Assembly: GCA_900321775.1 (NCBI GenBank) | Contig: ONXE01000022.1 | Location: forward strand, 1 to 15,531 | Length of the DNA stretch: 15,531 nt | Direction of reading: 5' to 3' | Source: an uncultured Bacteroidales bacterium | Lineage (GTDB): Bacteria > Bacteroidota > Bacteroidia > Bacteroidales > Paludibacteraceae | Shown: piece after piece, positions 6,092 through 13,611 of the stretch | How the letters are laid out: every line of letters starts with the position of its first letter | Numbering within the stretch: position 1 is the stretch's first letter | The notes under the pieces: model-generated | The model's input: the letters and a program-made list of their open reading frames with translations, nothing else | The model's database searches: none | Told to the model about the DNA's origin: nothing | Program-made: the position numbers and the translations under genes

Positions 6092-6486
6092 ATCCTATTG
6101 AAATTTTTTGCAAAGTTACACATTTTTTTTCAATAGACCAAATGTTTTGGCAGAAAAAGAGTTTTCAAACTCGTTTTTTTGCGATTTTTAGGTTTTTGAA
6201 GCTCATTTAGAAGACCAAATAGGGAGTTTCGATACTCTTTTTTGCGTTTTTATGGATTGTCTTCCCTTCAATTATACTATTCTGCCATGTGATCGAGCTT
6301 GCAACTATCTTACATACTCCTACCGTCGGAAGACTGCATTTCCAGTTGTCCTACGTTTTGGGACAACTCACTTCCCTCTTTCTTCAGCCAACTTCCATCC
6401 TACTTTATCCATCCGCCCTCTTTTCCTCTCTTTTACCCTCTTTTGCCAAGTCATAGTTGTCATTTTTCACTTTGTTACGATTTTTC
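6092..6486. other. Gene-free spacer with diverged repeat and pyrimidine-rich tract
   Basis: Two overlapping open frames here (from 6252 and 6299) look like chance. At 6135-6193 and 6213-6255 there is a diverged direct repeat, each with AGACCAAAT followed by ACTC, a T-run and GCG. A GAGTT/AACTC hairpin with T7 (6159-6180) could be a weak plus-strand terminator. AGTTGTCC (6344-6351) is an exact inverted repeat of 6361-6368. From about 6370 to 6460 the plus strand is strongly pyrimidine-rich (CTT/CCT runs), just ahead of the cassette 2 promoter. Confidence 0.55.
6111..6142 (-). promoter_or_regulatory. Bacteroidota promoter of the ATPase gene
   Basis: On the minus strand, TTTG (6142-6139), a 20-nt spacer and TAACTTTG (6118-6111) match the consensus. 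The predicted start lies about 12 nt before ATG 6091. Confidence 0.75.
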
Positions 6487-6517
6487 TTGCACATATCAAA
6501 AAAAAGTTGTAACTTTG
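6487..6517 (+). promoter_or_regulatory. Bacteroidota primary promoter, cassette 2
   Basis: TTG at 6487-6489, a 20-nt spacer and TAACTTTG at 6510-6517. The following CACC is shared with the cassette 1 promoter. The start should lie near 6521-6524, at the first leader hairpin. Confidence 0.8.
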
Positions 6518-6520
6518 CAC

Positions 6521-7036
6521 CCGCAATTTGATTATTGCGGCTTTTGCGACGCAAGTGAGCGTCGCCTAACGGCCGACAAATCAAGTTGTTAGACATATAA
6601 GATAGCGTTACGCGTTATTTAAGAATCTGTTCAATCATCCACATTTTGAATTTGGGTTTCCTTAAATAAGTGCGGACGCCCACGTTTCGGCGTGGGCTTC
6701 TTGCATTGGAACCCAAGGGAGTGGATGCCCGAACAGACCAATAAGAAGCTCACGCCCTTTCTTTGTGTCTATATGTATTGATCCTTACAAACGTACATGC
6801 GTGTACGCTGGTAAATAATGTGTACCTGTTCAAATAGGCAGACCAAAGGGAGTTTTTGTTCTCCCTACCCGGGAAACCGGGAAGTTAGTTAAGTTAAAAT
6901 GTTTATTTGATAAGAGGCGGCTCGGGAGAGTAGCCTCTTTGACAGGAACACACCGAAAAGCACCAAATACGCTGCACTGTGCGGCAAACCAAATAACTTT
7001 ATTAATAATAACTAACAAAACAAACAAACTTATGTT
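6521..7036 (+). ncRNA. Structured 5' leader RNA of cassette 2, with pseudoknot
   Basis: A leader of about 510 nt with no gene. Hairpin 1 is 6521-6527/6534-6540 and hairpin 2 is 6546-6552/6559-6565, each 7 perfect bp with a 6-nt loop. A core follows: 6626-6632/6731-6737 (7 bp), a 3x3 internal loop, 6636-6642/6721-6727 (7 bp), 6652-6660/6708-6716 (9 bp, one G-U) and an inner hairpin 6678-6684/6691-6697 (7 bp). TTATTTAAG at 6615-6623 is the exact complement of 6661-6669 inside that structure, a 9-bp pseudoknot. Further hairpins are 6792-6797/6802-6807, 6848-6852/6861-6865, 6868-6872/6877-6881 (GAAA loop), 6912-6923/6928-6939 (12 positions, one mismatch, followed by TTT) and 6970-6984. The last 50 nt are A/T-rich and open. 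Ligand, protein partner and function are unknown. Confidence 0.65.
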
Positions 7037-9307
7037 ATGAAAAAGGTTTTTCTAAAATCAATGCTCCTGCTATGCGCCCTCATAGTGGGAAGTTCAAATG
7101 CGTGGGCGGATAGTGAAACCATTACATTATCCGAACAAGGATATTCTAATGAACAAAAAGTAACATCTACTACTTCTGGTGATGTAACTTTAACTTATAA
7201 TAAAGGAACATCTTCTACAGATCCTGCATATTACAACACAGGATCAGGAGTTCGTGTTTACTCTGGTGGTAATATGGCAATAACTGCTTCTGGATATACG
7301 ATAACTGCGGTATCCATTACTTATGCAAAAAACAATTCGCCCACAATCTCTTTTTCAGTTAATGATGGGGGCTCAACAACATCATCCTCTGTGTCTAGCT
7401 CTCCTAGTACATGGGCAGGCAGTGCTACTACAGTGTATTTCAATGTAGCCACAAAGGGGCATGTCCGAATCCAAGCAGTGACAGTTACGTATACAGCCAT
7501 CACCAAACACACCCTTTCCATGGAAGTTTCTCCCTCGGCAACCGGTTCTGTAACCCCAAGTTCAGACACAGAAGTAGGGGAAACAAAAACCCAAGCCATT
7601 TCTGCAACCCCGAACGCAGGTTATCATTTTGTAAACTGGACCGTATCTGGAGAAGGCTCCTCTGTGGCAGATGCCAGCGCGGCTTCTACCACCTTCACAA
7701 TGGGAACAGAAGATGCCACCGTAACCGCCAACTTTGCACAAAACCCACAATATACATTGTCTTCAAGTGTATATCCTTCAAGTGCCGCCGGTACCGTTAC
7801 ACTTGGTTCAACCTTGGTTACGGAAGGTCTTTCAACAACAATTTCTGCAGAGGCAAAAGCTGGATATGAATTCTCGGAATGGGAAGTAAGTGGTACAGGA
7901 GCTACTTTAGGCAATAAAGACAATGCTTCAACCACACTCACTATGGGTTCTGCAGATGCTACCGTTACGGCAAAATTCACCGCCGTTACCACTTATAGAA
8001 TAGATTGGAGTGTCAATGGTGTGATTGTTAAAACGGAGAATGTTAAGGAAGGAAATGCTTTGACTTTTGTTGCTCCAACAAGTGGAATACCTGGTGGGTA
8101 TGAATATAAAGGTTGGAGTGCATCTGCTATATTAACTCCCCAAGCAAGCGAGACTGGAATAACATACGTTACTGAGGCTACATCAACAGAGAATATTACC
8201 TATTATTGTGTTCTCGCACAAAAAGTAGGTTCTCCTCTTGTATTTAGTAGTTATACCGCAGTTTCAACTGCACAAGACGATTGGAGCGGCACTTATATTC
8301 TTGGAGCGACATATACAGGAGGAACTGACGAAACTAAAAAGGGAACGTGGATGTATAGCGCTCCGTCAAGTTCTAAAAAATACGGAGAGATTGTTGCTAT
8401 TGGTACGTTAACTTCAGAAATGACAGACAATGAAATAGTCATCACAAAGTCAACTAACGGATATACGATTTACCACACAAATAGTAGCCAATATTTCGCT
8501 TATAATGGAAGCAACAATGAGTTAAATTTTGCAGAAGATGTTTCTGACAAAAAACAAGAATGGACAATTACAGGCGCTACTGGTGTGATAAAGAATGCTC
8601 AAAGTACCTCAAGAGTTTTGAAATATAATGGAAGCAGCCCGCGATTTGCATGTTATACGACCGGACAAACCGAAACAACATTGTATAAAAAAACATATAC
8701 GGGAGGTTATTCATATACTAACTACTGCACCACAGCACCCGCATACACTCTCATCCCAACGCCCGACCTATACTACACCACATTCTATGATGCCTCAAGT
8801 AACGTTAGTCTGCCGGACGGAGTTACTGCATACTGGGGCGAGTACGATGAAGGCGAACTCACGCTGAAAGCATTTAGCGGAGCAAATGCTGATGTTGTTC
8901 CCGCAGGTCACGCAGTCATTCTCAAGGCATCTTCGGCTGCTTCTTTCACTGTAACCACTACGGCAGCAACAGCCTTCGACATGACAGGCATTGAGAACGA
9001 CCTGATAGGATCTACAGGAACTAGTGCCAATGCAAACACCTATGTGCTTGCATACCAGGGCTCGCCTGCTGCTACCGGCTTCTTCAAGATGACTTCAGGT
9101 ATCATACCTGCTCACAAGGCATATCTTGATTTGACAAGTGGCGGCGGTGCTCCGTCTGCTATTCGTGTAGTAGAAGAGAATAATAATGCAACCAGCATCG
9201 AAGCCATTGAAGAGGCAGAAAAGGCTGTGAAGTTCTTAGAGAACGGCCAAATCTACATTCTTCGTGAAGGTGTTGTTTACGACGCTCTTGGTCGCATTGT
9301 AAAATAA
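7037..9307 (+). CDS. Secreted surface protein of cassette 2, with divergent InlB B-repeats and conserved C-terminal module
   Basis: Product of 756 aa. Sec signal peptide 1-24 (MKKVFLK, hydrophobic core, cleavage after A24). Residues about 25-155 are a Ser/Thr-rich beta domain. Two clear divergent InlB B-repeats follow (about 158-236 and 238-316), each with GY-F--W-VSG and a TTFTMG/TTLTMG ... ATVTA-F end. A third, weaker repeat-like unit is at about 319-398. Residues about 401-560 (DDWSGTYILGA ... YFAYNGS) resemble a domain often seen in Bacteroidales surface proteins. From about 574 to the end is the module shared with cassette 1, closing ENGQIYILREGVVYDALGR. Such proteins are usually exported and surface-bound; adhesion or glycan binding is a guess. 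The N-terminal two thirds is AT-richer than the C-terminal module. The 58-aa gene follows after 47 bp. Confidence 0.85.
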   Translation: MKKVFLKSMLLLCALIVGSSNAWADSETITLSEQGYSNEQKVTSTTSGDVTLTYNKGTSSTDPAYYNTGSGVRVYSGGNMAITASGYTITAVSITYAKNNSPTISFSVNDGGSTTSSSVSSSPSTWAGSATTVYFNVATKGHVRIQAVTVTYTAITKHTLSMEVSPSATGSVTPSSDTEVGETKTQAISATPNAGYHFVNWTVSGEGSSVADASAASTTFTMGTEDATVTANFAQNPQYTLSSSVYPSSAAGTVTLGSTLVTEGLSTTISAEAKAGYEFSEWEVSGTGATLGNKDNASTTLTMGSADATVTAKFTAVTTYRIDWSVNGVIVKTENVKEGNALTFVAPTSGIPGGYEYKGWSASAILTPQASETGITYVTEATSTENITYYCVLAQKVGSPLVFSSYTAVSTAQDDWSGTYILGATYTGGTDETKKGTWMYSAPSSSKKYGEIVAIGTLTSEMTDNEIVITKSTNGYTIYHTNSSQYFAYNGSNNELNFAEDVSDKKQEWTITGATGVIKNAQSTSRVLKYNGSSPRFACYTTGQTETTLYKKTYTGGYSYTNYCTTAPAYTLIPTPDLYYTTFYDASSNVSLPDGVTAYWGEYDEGELTLKAFSGANADVVPAGHAVILKASSAASFTVTTTAATAFDMTGIENDLIGSTGTSANANTYVLAYQGSPAATGFFKMTSGIIPAHKAYLDLTSGGGAPSAIRVVEENNNATSIEAIEEAEKAVKFLENGQIYILREGVVYDALGRIVK

Positions 9308-9354
9308 CTTATTAGTCCTATTGGACATATTAGACTTATAAAAAAATTACGATT

Positions 9355-9531
9355 ATGACAAAAAAATATGAAAATCCGATGCTTCAAATCGTAAGCATCA
9401 AAATGAATGATATTGTAACTTCTAGCCCGACTGTTCCGGTCGATCCGACTAATTCATATGACCCGAATGCCGGTGGAATCTACGCCCCCGGTCAACGCGG
9501 AGTCTTTGACCCCTACGACGCAGGCTACTAA
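9355..9531 (+). CDS. Small protein of cassette 2 (58 aa)
   Basis: ATG 9355 to TAA 9529-9531. The sequence begins MTKKYENPMLQIVSIKMNDI, then VTSS, followed by a Pro/Gly/Asp/Tyr-rich tail ending FDPYDAGY. It is the positional and sequence counterpart of the 49-aa protein of cassette 1 (KKY, LQIV, NDIV and a following Ser are aligned). The 11 bp before the start resemble those of cassette 1, and both starts read GATTATG. No signal peptide, no membrane span, no Cys. The tail has low-complexity turns (P-V-D-P-T, P-N-A-G-G) and is probably unstructured. Co-transcription with the large secreted protein is likely. Function unknown; a conserved leader-like half plus a variable half would suit a processed peptide, but no modifying enzyme is nearby. 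Confidence 0.82.
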   Translation: MTKKYENPMLQIVSIKMNDIVTSSPTVPVDPTNSYDPNAGGIYAPGQRGVFDPYDAGY

Positions 9532-9539
9532 TCAACTCA

Positions 9540-9576
9540 AAGGGAAGCACGATGAAGTGCTTCCCTTTTCTTTTTC
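9540..9576 (+). terminator. Intrinsic terminator of cassette 2
   Basis: Positions 9540-9550 pair exactly with 9557-9567 (11 bp, loop GATGAA), followed by TTTTCTTTTTC. It lies 8 bp after the 58-aa gene stop. Confidence 0.9.
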
Positions 9577-9601
9577 ATTTTCCTTTTCTCTCCTTTCTCC
9601 A

Positions 9602-9655
9602 GTTGGACTTGTTAAACTTGTATTTCTAGTATTGCTAGGCTGGATAGGCTGTCTA
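9602..9655. repeat. Array of 9-bp units downstream of the four-helix-bundle gene
   Basis: Six consecutive 9-bp units with a shared frame: GTTGGACTT, GTTAAACTT, GTATTTCTA, GTATTGCTA, GGCTGGATA, GGCTGTCTA. They are degenerate but alternate in pairs of similar units. The array sits between the cassette 2 terminator and the stop codon of the minus-strand gene. Confidence 0.65.
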
Positions 9656-9670
9656 GCATAAATGGAGTGG

Positions 9671-10321
9671 CTAATTGTGCTTGAGTTGGTTGAGCTCTTT
9701 TTCGAGAGCGGCGAGACGCTGTTTGAGGGCGGTGTTCTCGGCTTCGAGGGCTTTTATACGGGCATCCTGTTCCTGACGATAGCCGGTGCGGACGGCATGC
9801 ATACGTTCTTTGATGCCGCCTTCTTCGCGGAACGTTTTTTCCAGATGTTCCAGATACCCACAAAACATCTTGTCGGTGATATGGCATAGTGTGAGAGCCA
9901 GATTGCCGAGTTCCTCAGCAGAGAGCGTCTCGGCGAGTGGCTGATAGGCTTCCCAAAGGTTATTTTTGCGGCAGAAGTCCACCATCTTATTGAATCGAGG
10001 ATGGTTATTGTCCCAAATGGGCAGTTTGTTGCGCTTCAAATAGTCCTCGTAATCTTCACGCAATTCTTGGAAGCTTCCACGCCCTACGTTCACCAATTTA
10101 ACTTCCATTTCAGAGCTGGTTCGCCCGTCTTCACAGCCCTCCACGATGTTTTGTTTACCACAACGGGCTGCCATGTTCATCTGATCCACGCGGCGATCTC
10201 CGTAAGGAGGAAGAAAACGCTTGCAAAAGATATCTGTTAGCAACACCAACACTTCTGCTTTTTGATAGACATGCAGTCCTCGGTAGTTGGCAACTCTCTT
10301 ATAAATAGATTTCTCTTCCAT
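9671..10321 (-). CDS. Four-helix-bundle protein with suffix domain
   Basis: Product of 216 aa. Residues about 15-110 (YRGLHVYQKAEVLVLLTDIF ... AARCGKQNIVEGCEDG ... ELREDYEDYL) fit the four-helix-bundle family related to the S23 protein encoded in 23S rRNA intervening sequences. Residues about 120-175 fit the 'suffix' extension known from Bacteroidales, and residues about 183-216 form a heptad coiled coil (IKALEAENTALKQRLAAL). No signal peptide, so it is likely cytosolic. The molecular role of this family is not known. The gene is alone, transcribed toward cassette 2 and divergently from the TPR gene, and is bracketed by 9-bp unit arrays on both sides. Confidence 0.85.
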   Translation of the reverse strand: MEEKSIYKRVANYRGLHVYQKAEVLVLLTDIFCKRFLPPYGDRRVDQMNMAARCGKQNIVEGCEDGRTSSEMEVKLVNVGRGSFQELREDYEDYLKRNKLPIWDNNHPRFNKMVDFCRKNNLWEAYQPLAETLSAEELGNLALTLCHITDKMFCGYLEHLEKTFREEGGIKERMHAVRTGYRQEQDARIKALEAENTALKQRLAALEKELNQLKHN

Positions 10322-10336
10322 GTTTTTTTTGGGTTA

Positions 10337-10390
10337 ACTAGTATGGCTAGTCTGACTAGAATGACTAGTCTAACTAGTATGACTAGAATT
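10337..10390. repeat. Array of 9-bp units upstream of the four-helix-bundle gene
   Basis: Six 9-bp units in register: ACTAGTATG, GCTAGTCTG, ACTAGAATG, ACTAGTCTA, ACTAGTATG, ACTAGAATT. The array lies in the 5' leader of the minus-strand gene, between its predicted start (near 10394) and ATG 10321. A change in unit number would therefore alter that leader. Confidence 0.85.
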
Positions 10391-10400
10391 TTTTCCGCTG

Positions 10401-10432
10401 CAAAGGTATAACAAATTTTTGGATTATGCAAA
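10401..10432 (-). promoter_or_regulatory. Bacteroidota promoter of the four-helix-bundle gene
   Basis: Minus strand: TTTG (10432-10429), a 20-nt spacer and TACCTTTG (10408-10401). It overlaps the left arm of the inverted repeat described separately. Confidence 0.7.
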
Positions 10433-10485
10433 TATTTTGGCACAAAACAACACTTTTTTCTCTTTTCCCTTGCATAATCCAAAAA
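10416..10485. promoter_or_regulatory. 16-bp perfect inverted repeat spanning divergent promoters
   Basis: TTTTTGGATTATGCAA (10416-10431) and its exact reverse complement (10470-10485) are separated by 38 bp. Each arm contains the -33 element of one of the two divergent promoters (10429-10432 minus and 10470-10472 plus). It could be an operator coordinating both genes, or a duplicated promoter that has kept its sequence. Confidence 0.6.
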
Positions 10486-10500
10486 AATGTAGTAACTTTG
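10470..10500 (+). promoter_or_regulatory. Bacteroidota promoter of the TPR/barrel operon
   Basis: TTG at 10470-10472, a 20-nt spacer and TAACTTTG at 10493-10500. Transcription should begin about 12 nt before ATG 10519. Confidence 0.8.
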
Positions 10501-10518
10501 CAGCAAAATTGTGAAAAG

Positions 10519-13500
10519 ATGAGAAAGGTACTCGCAATAGTAGCCTTATTGGCGGCGGGATTGCTGCCGGTGCGGGCGCAATGGTCGGATATTTATGCGT
10601 CGCAAGATGCAGAATATACCGAAGGTATAGCCTTGTATCAGCAGGGCCAGTTTGCAACGGCTCAGGCGCACCTGCAGAACTATCAGGACGATTTCTATTT
10701 CGTAGCCTGCGCGTTTGAGCTGCGTCAGCCCCTGGCGCAGAAGTACCTGAAGGAGTATCTGGCGTCGCATCCATACACGCCATATGCCTCGGAGGTGCAT
10801 TACATGCTGGGCGTGCTTCGCGTGGAGGCCGGCAAGTATCGGGCTGCGCGCAAAGAACTCTCAAAAGCCGTGAAAGACGAGTTGTTCCGCCAACATCAGG
10901 ACGCCCTGTCTTTCTACGCGGGCTATGCGCACCTGCAGATGAATGACTTGCGTGCAGCGGCACGTGAGTTCGAGAGCATCTATCGTCATCAGGGCCCCTA
11001 CGCCCAAATGGCCACGTATTACTACGGCTACGCCGAATACGCCATCGGCAACTACGGCAAGGCGCTTCCGGCGCTGTTGGCCGTGGAGAAAACCAGCAAG
11101 TTCCAGCACATCGTGCCTTACTATATCGTACAGATCTACTACCAGCAAGGCCGTTACGACCAGGTGCGGGAGCGCGCTCAACTGCTGCTCAGCCAAGGCG
11201 AGAACACAGGCTTCAACCGTAGTGAACTGTACCGTATCATGGGCGAGATAGCCTATCAGCAGCATGAGTACGACAGTTGTATCGTCAACCTCAAAGAGTA
11301 CGCACGCCTGTCCGCAGAGCAGGGCGATAAACCCGTGCGGGAGGATATGTACCTGCTGGGTATCAGCGAGTACAAGACAGGCCGCTACAACGACGCGGTC
11401 ACTTCGCTCAAGCAGGTCAAACCGCTGAACGACACCATCACGCAGTCCACGCAACTGCACCTGGGCCACTGCTACCGCGCCCTCAGTCAGAAAGAGCCGG
11501 CCAAGGTGGCTTATTCCGCTGCCATGCGTTTCAACGGCGCGGGCAAGGATAGCCCCACCTCGGCCAAGACGCGCGAGGAGGCGATGTTCAACTACGCCTT
11601 GACGACCCACGAGTCCGGCTCCGCGCTGGGCGAGTCGGTTACGGCTTTCACATCGTTCCTCAAAGAGTATCCCAAATCGTCGCACCGCAACGAAGTATAT
11701 TCGCTGTTGTCGTCGGTTTTCATGAACTCTAAAGACTATACTCAGGCGCTGAACGCGCTAAACAGCATAGAGGACCCGACCAAAGAGATGGTCAAAACCA
11801 AGCAGTTCCTGCGCTATCAGTTGGGCACGGATGCGTTCCTGAACGGCAAATATCAGGTAGCGGTGCAGTGGTTCGACGAACTGATTTCCAACAGCTCGCT
11901 TTCGGCACTGCAAGGGCAGAAAGATGCAGCAACCTACCTGCGCGAGGCATGGTTCTGGAAGGCAGAGAGCGAGTACCGTCTGGGTCATTATGACGAGGCG
12001 GCGCAGGCCCTGAGCGCGTTCCGCAACAGCGCAGATGCTGCCGGCTCACCCAACTACGCTATTGCCAACTACCTGCAGGCATATATCCATTTCCAGCGCA
12101 AGGAATACAAGGCGGCGGCTACGCGCTTCCAGATGTTCATCGAACGCGCGGACAAGACGCAGGCCACCTATGCCGACGCGCTGAACCGTTTGGGCGACTG
12201 CGCTTTTGCTAACCGCGATTTCATCGAGGCGGAGTCATGGTACGCCAAGGCTATTCAGACCGGCGCTACCGGCACCGACTACGCAATCTTCCAGCGCGGC
12301 TACACCTTCGGTCTGCTGAACCGTCATGCGGACAAGATTAACCAGATGGACGAACTGGTTCAGCGCTTCCCGAGGTCCGACTATGCCGATGATGCGCTGT
12401 ACGAGATAGCGCGTGCCGAACTGCGCCGCGACAATACCCCGGGCGCTATCGACGCCTATGACCGTCTGCTCCGGGGCTATCCCAACTCGTCGCTCACGCG
12501 CAAAGCGGCCTTGGAGAAAGCGATGCTGTACTACAACGACCGCCAGTACGACAATGCTATTGCAGCCTACAAGCACGTGGTGGACCAGTACCCCGGTTCG
12601 GACGAGGCCAAGGCCGCTATGGAAGGCATTGAGACCTGTTATGTGGAGACCAACCGCGTGGCCGAGTACCTGGCGTACACCAAGACACTGAAGGGCGCTA
12701 CCATCACCGCCTCCAGCGAGGATTCGCTGACTTTTGCTGCGGCAGAACTGCTGTACCTCACGGAGAAATATGCCGAGGCTGTGCCGGCTTTGCACCGCTA
12801 TATTGCGGCATATTGTGATGGAGGCCGCTCCTGCACTCAAGCCCGTTATTTCCTGGCCGACTCATACTACCGTCTGGACCGCAAAGGCGAGGCCAAAGAG
12901 GCGTATATGACCCTCGCGGCGCTACGCGGCAACCCGTATGAAGAAGAGGCCGCGCTCCGCGTAGCAGAGATAGCATACGACGAGCAGGACTACCAAACAG
13001 CGCTCCGCTACTTCAAGCAACTGCAGAACGTGGCATCGTCCAACAAGAACACCGACATAGCCCGCCTGGGCGTGCTCCGCACCGCATATTTCCTGGGCGA
13101 CAACACCACGACCATAGACATAGCGTCCACGCTGTTGGGCGAGCCGAACACAGCTGATGACATCCGCAGCGAGGCGCTCTATAACCGCGCTAAAGCCTAT
13201 CTGGCACTAAAGCAATACCCGCAGGCCGTAGAAGACCTGACCGACCTGGCCGAAGATGTGCGCACCGAACACGGAGCCGAGGCCAAGTATCTGTTGGGGC
13301 AGACAGCCTTTGATCAGGGCGATTTGGACAAAGCCGAGGCCGAGGTGATGGCGTTCGCGGGAATGAACACCTCGCATCAGTATTGGCTGGCACGCGCGTT
13401 TGTACTGCTGGCGGACATCTACATGGCGCGAGGCGATGATTTCCAGGCACAACAGTACCTGCTGTCGCTGCAGCAGAACTACCGCGTCAACGATGATATT

Positions 13501-13611
13501 CAGACGCTTTGCGCCGACCGCATGGACCTGATTGTGGCGCGCAGTTTAGAAACAACCAAACAACAACCAGTAGCAGAGGAGGAAGAAGACGATGAAGACG
13601 ACGAAGAATAA
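10519..13611 (+). CDS. Large periplasmic or outer-membrane-associated TPR protein
   Basis: Product of 1030 aa. I start it at ATG 10519, which lies just after the promoter and opens a Sec signal peptide (MRKVLAIVALLAAGLLPVRA, cleavage after A20). An upstream in-frame ATG at 10426 lies inside the promoter. Almost all of the mature protein is tetratricopeptide-like helix pairs from about residue 29 to 1000. Examples are AEYTEGIALYQQGQFATAQA, YMLGVLRVEAGKYRAARKEL and YLLGQTAFDQGDLDKAEAEV; I judge more than fifteen. The last 12 or so residues are almost all Glu/Asp. Such proteins scaffold envelope complexes. The next gene overlaps by 20 bp and encodes an outer membrane barrel, so the two probably work together. 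This is a common Bacteroidales pairing in my memory, with no defined function that I can cite. GC-rich coding, unlike the cassettes. Confidence 0.85.
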   Translation: MRKVLAIVALLAAGLLPVRAQWSDIYASQDAEYTEGIALYQQGQFATAQAHLQNYQDDFYFVACAFELRQPLAQKYLKEYLASHPYTPYASEVHYMLGVLRVEAGKYRAARKELSKAVKDELFRQHQDALSFYAGYAHLQMNDLRAAAREFESIYRHQGPYAQMATYYYGYAEYAIGNYGKALPALLAVEKTSKFQHIVPYYIVQIYYQQGRYDQVRERAQLLLSQGENTGFNRSELYRIMGEIAYQQHEYDSCIVNLKEYARLSAEQGDKPVREDMYLLGISEYKTGRYNDAVTSLKQVKPLNDTITQSTQLHLGHCYRALSQKEPAKVAYSAAMRFNGAGKDSPTSAKTREEAMFNYALTTHESGSALGESVTAFTSFLKEYPKSSHRNEVYSLLSSVFMNSKDYTQALNALNSIEDPTKEMVKTKQFLRYQLGTDAFLNGKYQVAVQWFDELISNSSLSALQGQKDAATYLREAWFWKAESEYRLGHYDEAAQALSAFRNSADAAGSPNYAIANYLQAYIHFQRKEYKAAATRFQMFIERADKTQATYADALNRLGDCAFANRDFIEAESWYAKAIQTGATGTDYAIFQRGYTFGLLNRHADKINQMDELVQRFPRSDYADDALYEIARAELRRDNTPGAIDAYDRLLRGYPNSSLTRKAALEKAMLYYNDRQYDNAIAAYKHVVDQYPGSDEAKAAMEGIETCYVETNRVAEYLAYTKTLKGATITASSEDSLTFAAAELLYLTEKYAEAVPALHRYIAAYCDGGRSCTQARYFLADSYYRLDRKGEAKEAYMTLAALRGNPYEEEAALRVAEIAYDEQDYQTALRYFKQLQNVASSNKNTDIARLGVLRTAYFLGDNTTTIDIASTLLGEPNTADDIRSEALYNRAKAYLALKQYPQAVEDLTDLAEDVRTEHGAEAKYLLGQTAFDQGDLDKAEAEVMAFAGMNTSHQYWLARAFVLLADIYMARGDDFQAQQYLLSLQQNYRVNDDIQTLCADRMDLIVARSLETTKQQPVAEEEEDDEDDEE

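Noticed and set aside
6252..6592. Open frames of 86 and 97 aa between the ATPase and cassette 2
   Set aside because: They overlap each other and the promoter, have odd composition from the pyrimidine tract, and lack any start context or family pattern.
10426..10518. Upstream ATG for the TPR protein at 10426
   Set aside because: It lies upstream of and within the promoter and would bury the signal peptide.
10861..11685. 274-aa open frame on the minus strand
   Set aside because: It is antisense to the TPR gene and has the composition of a shadow frame.
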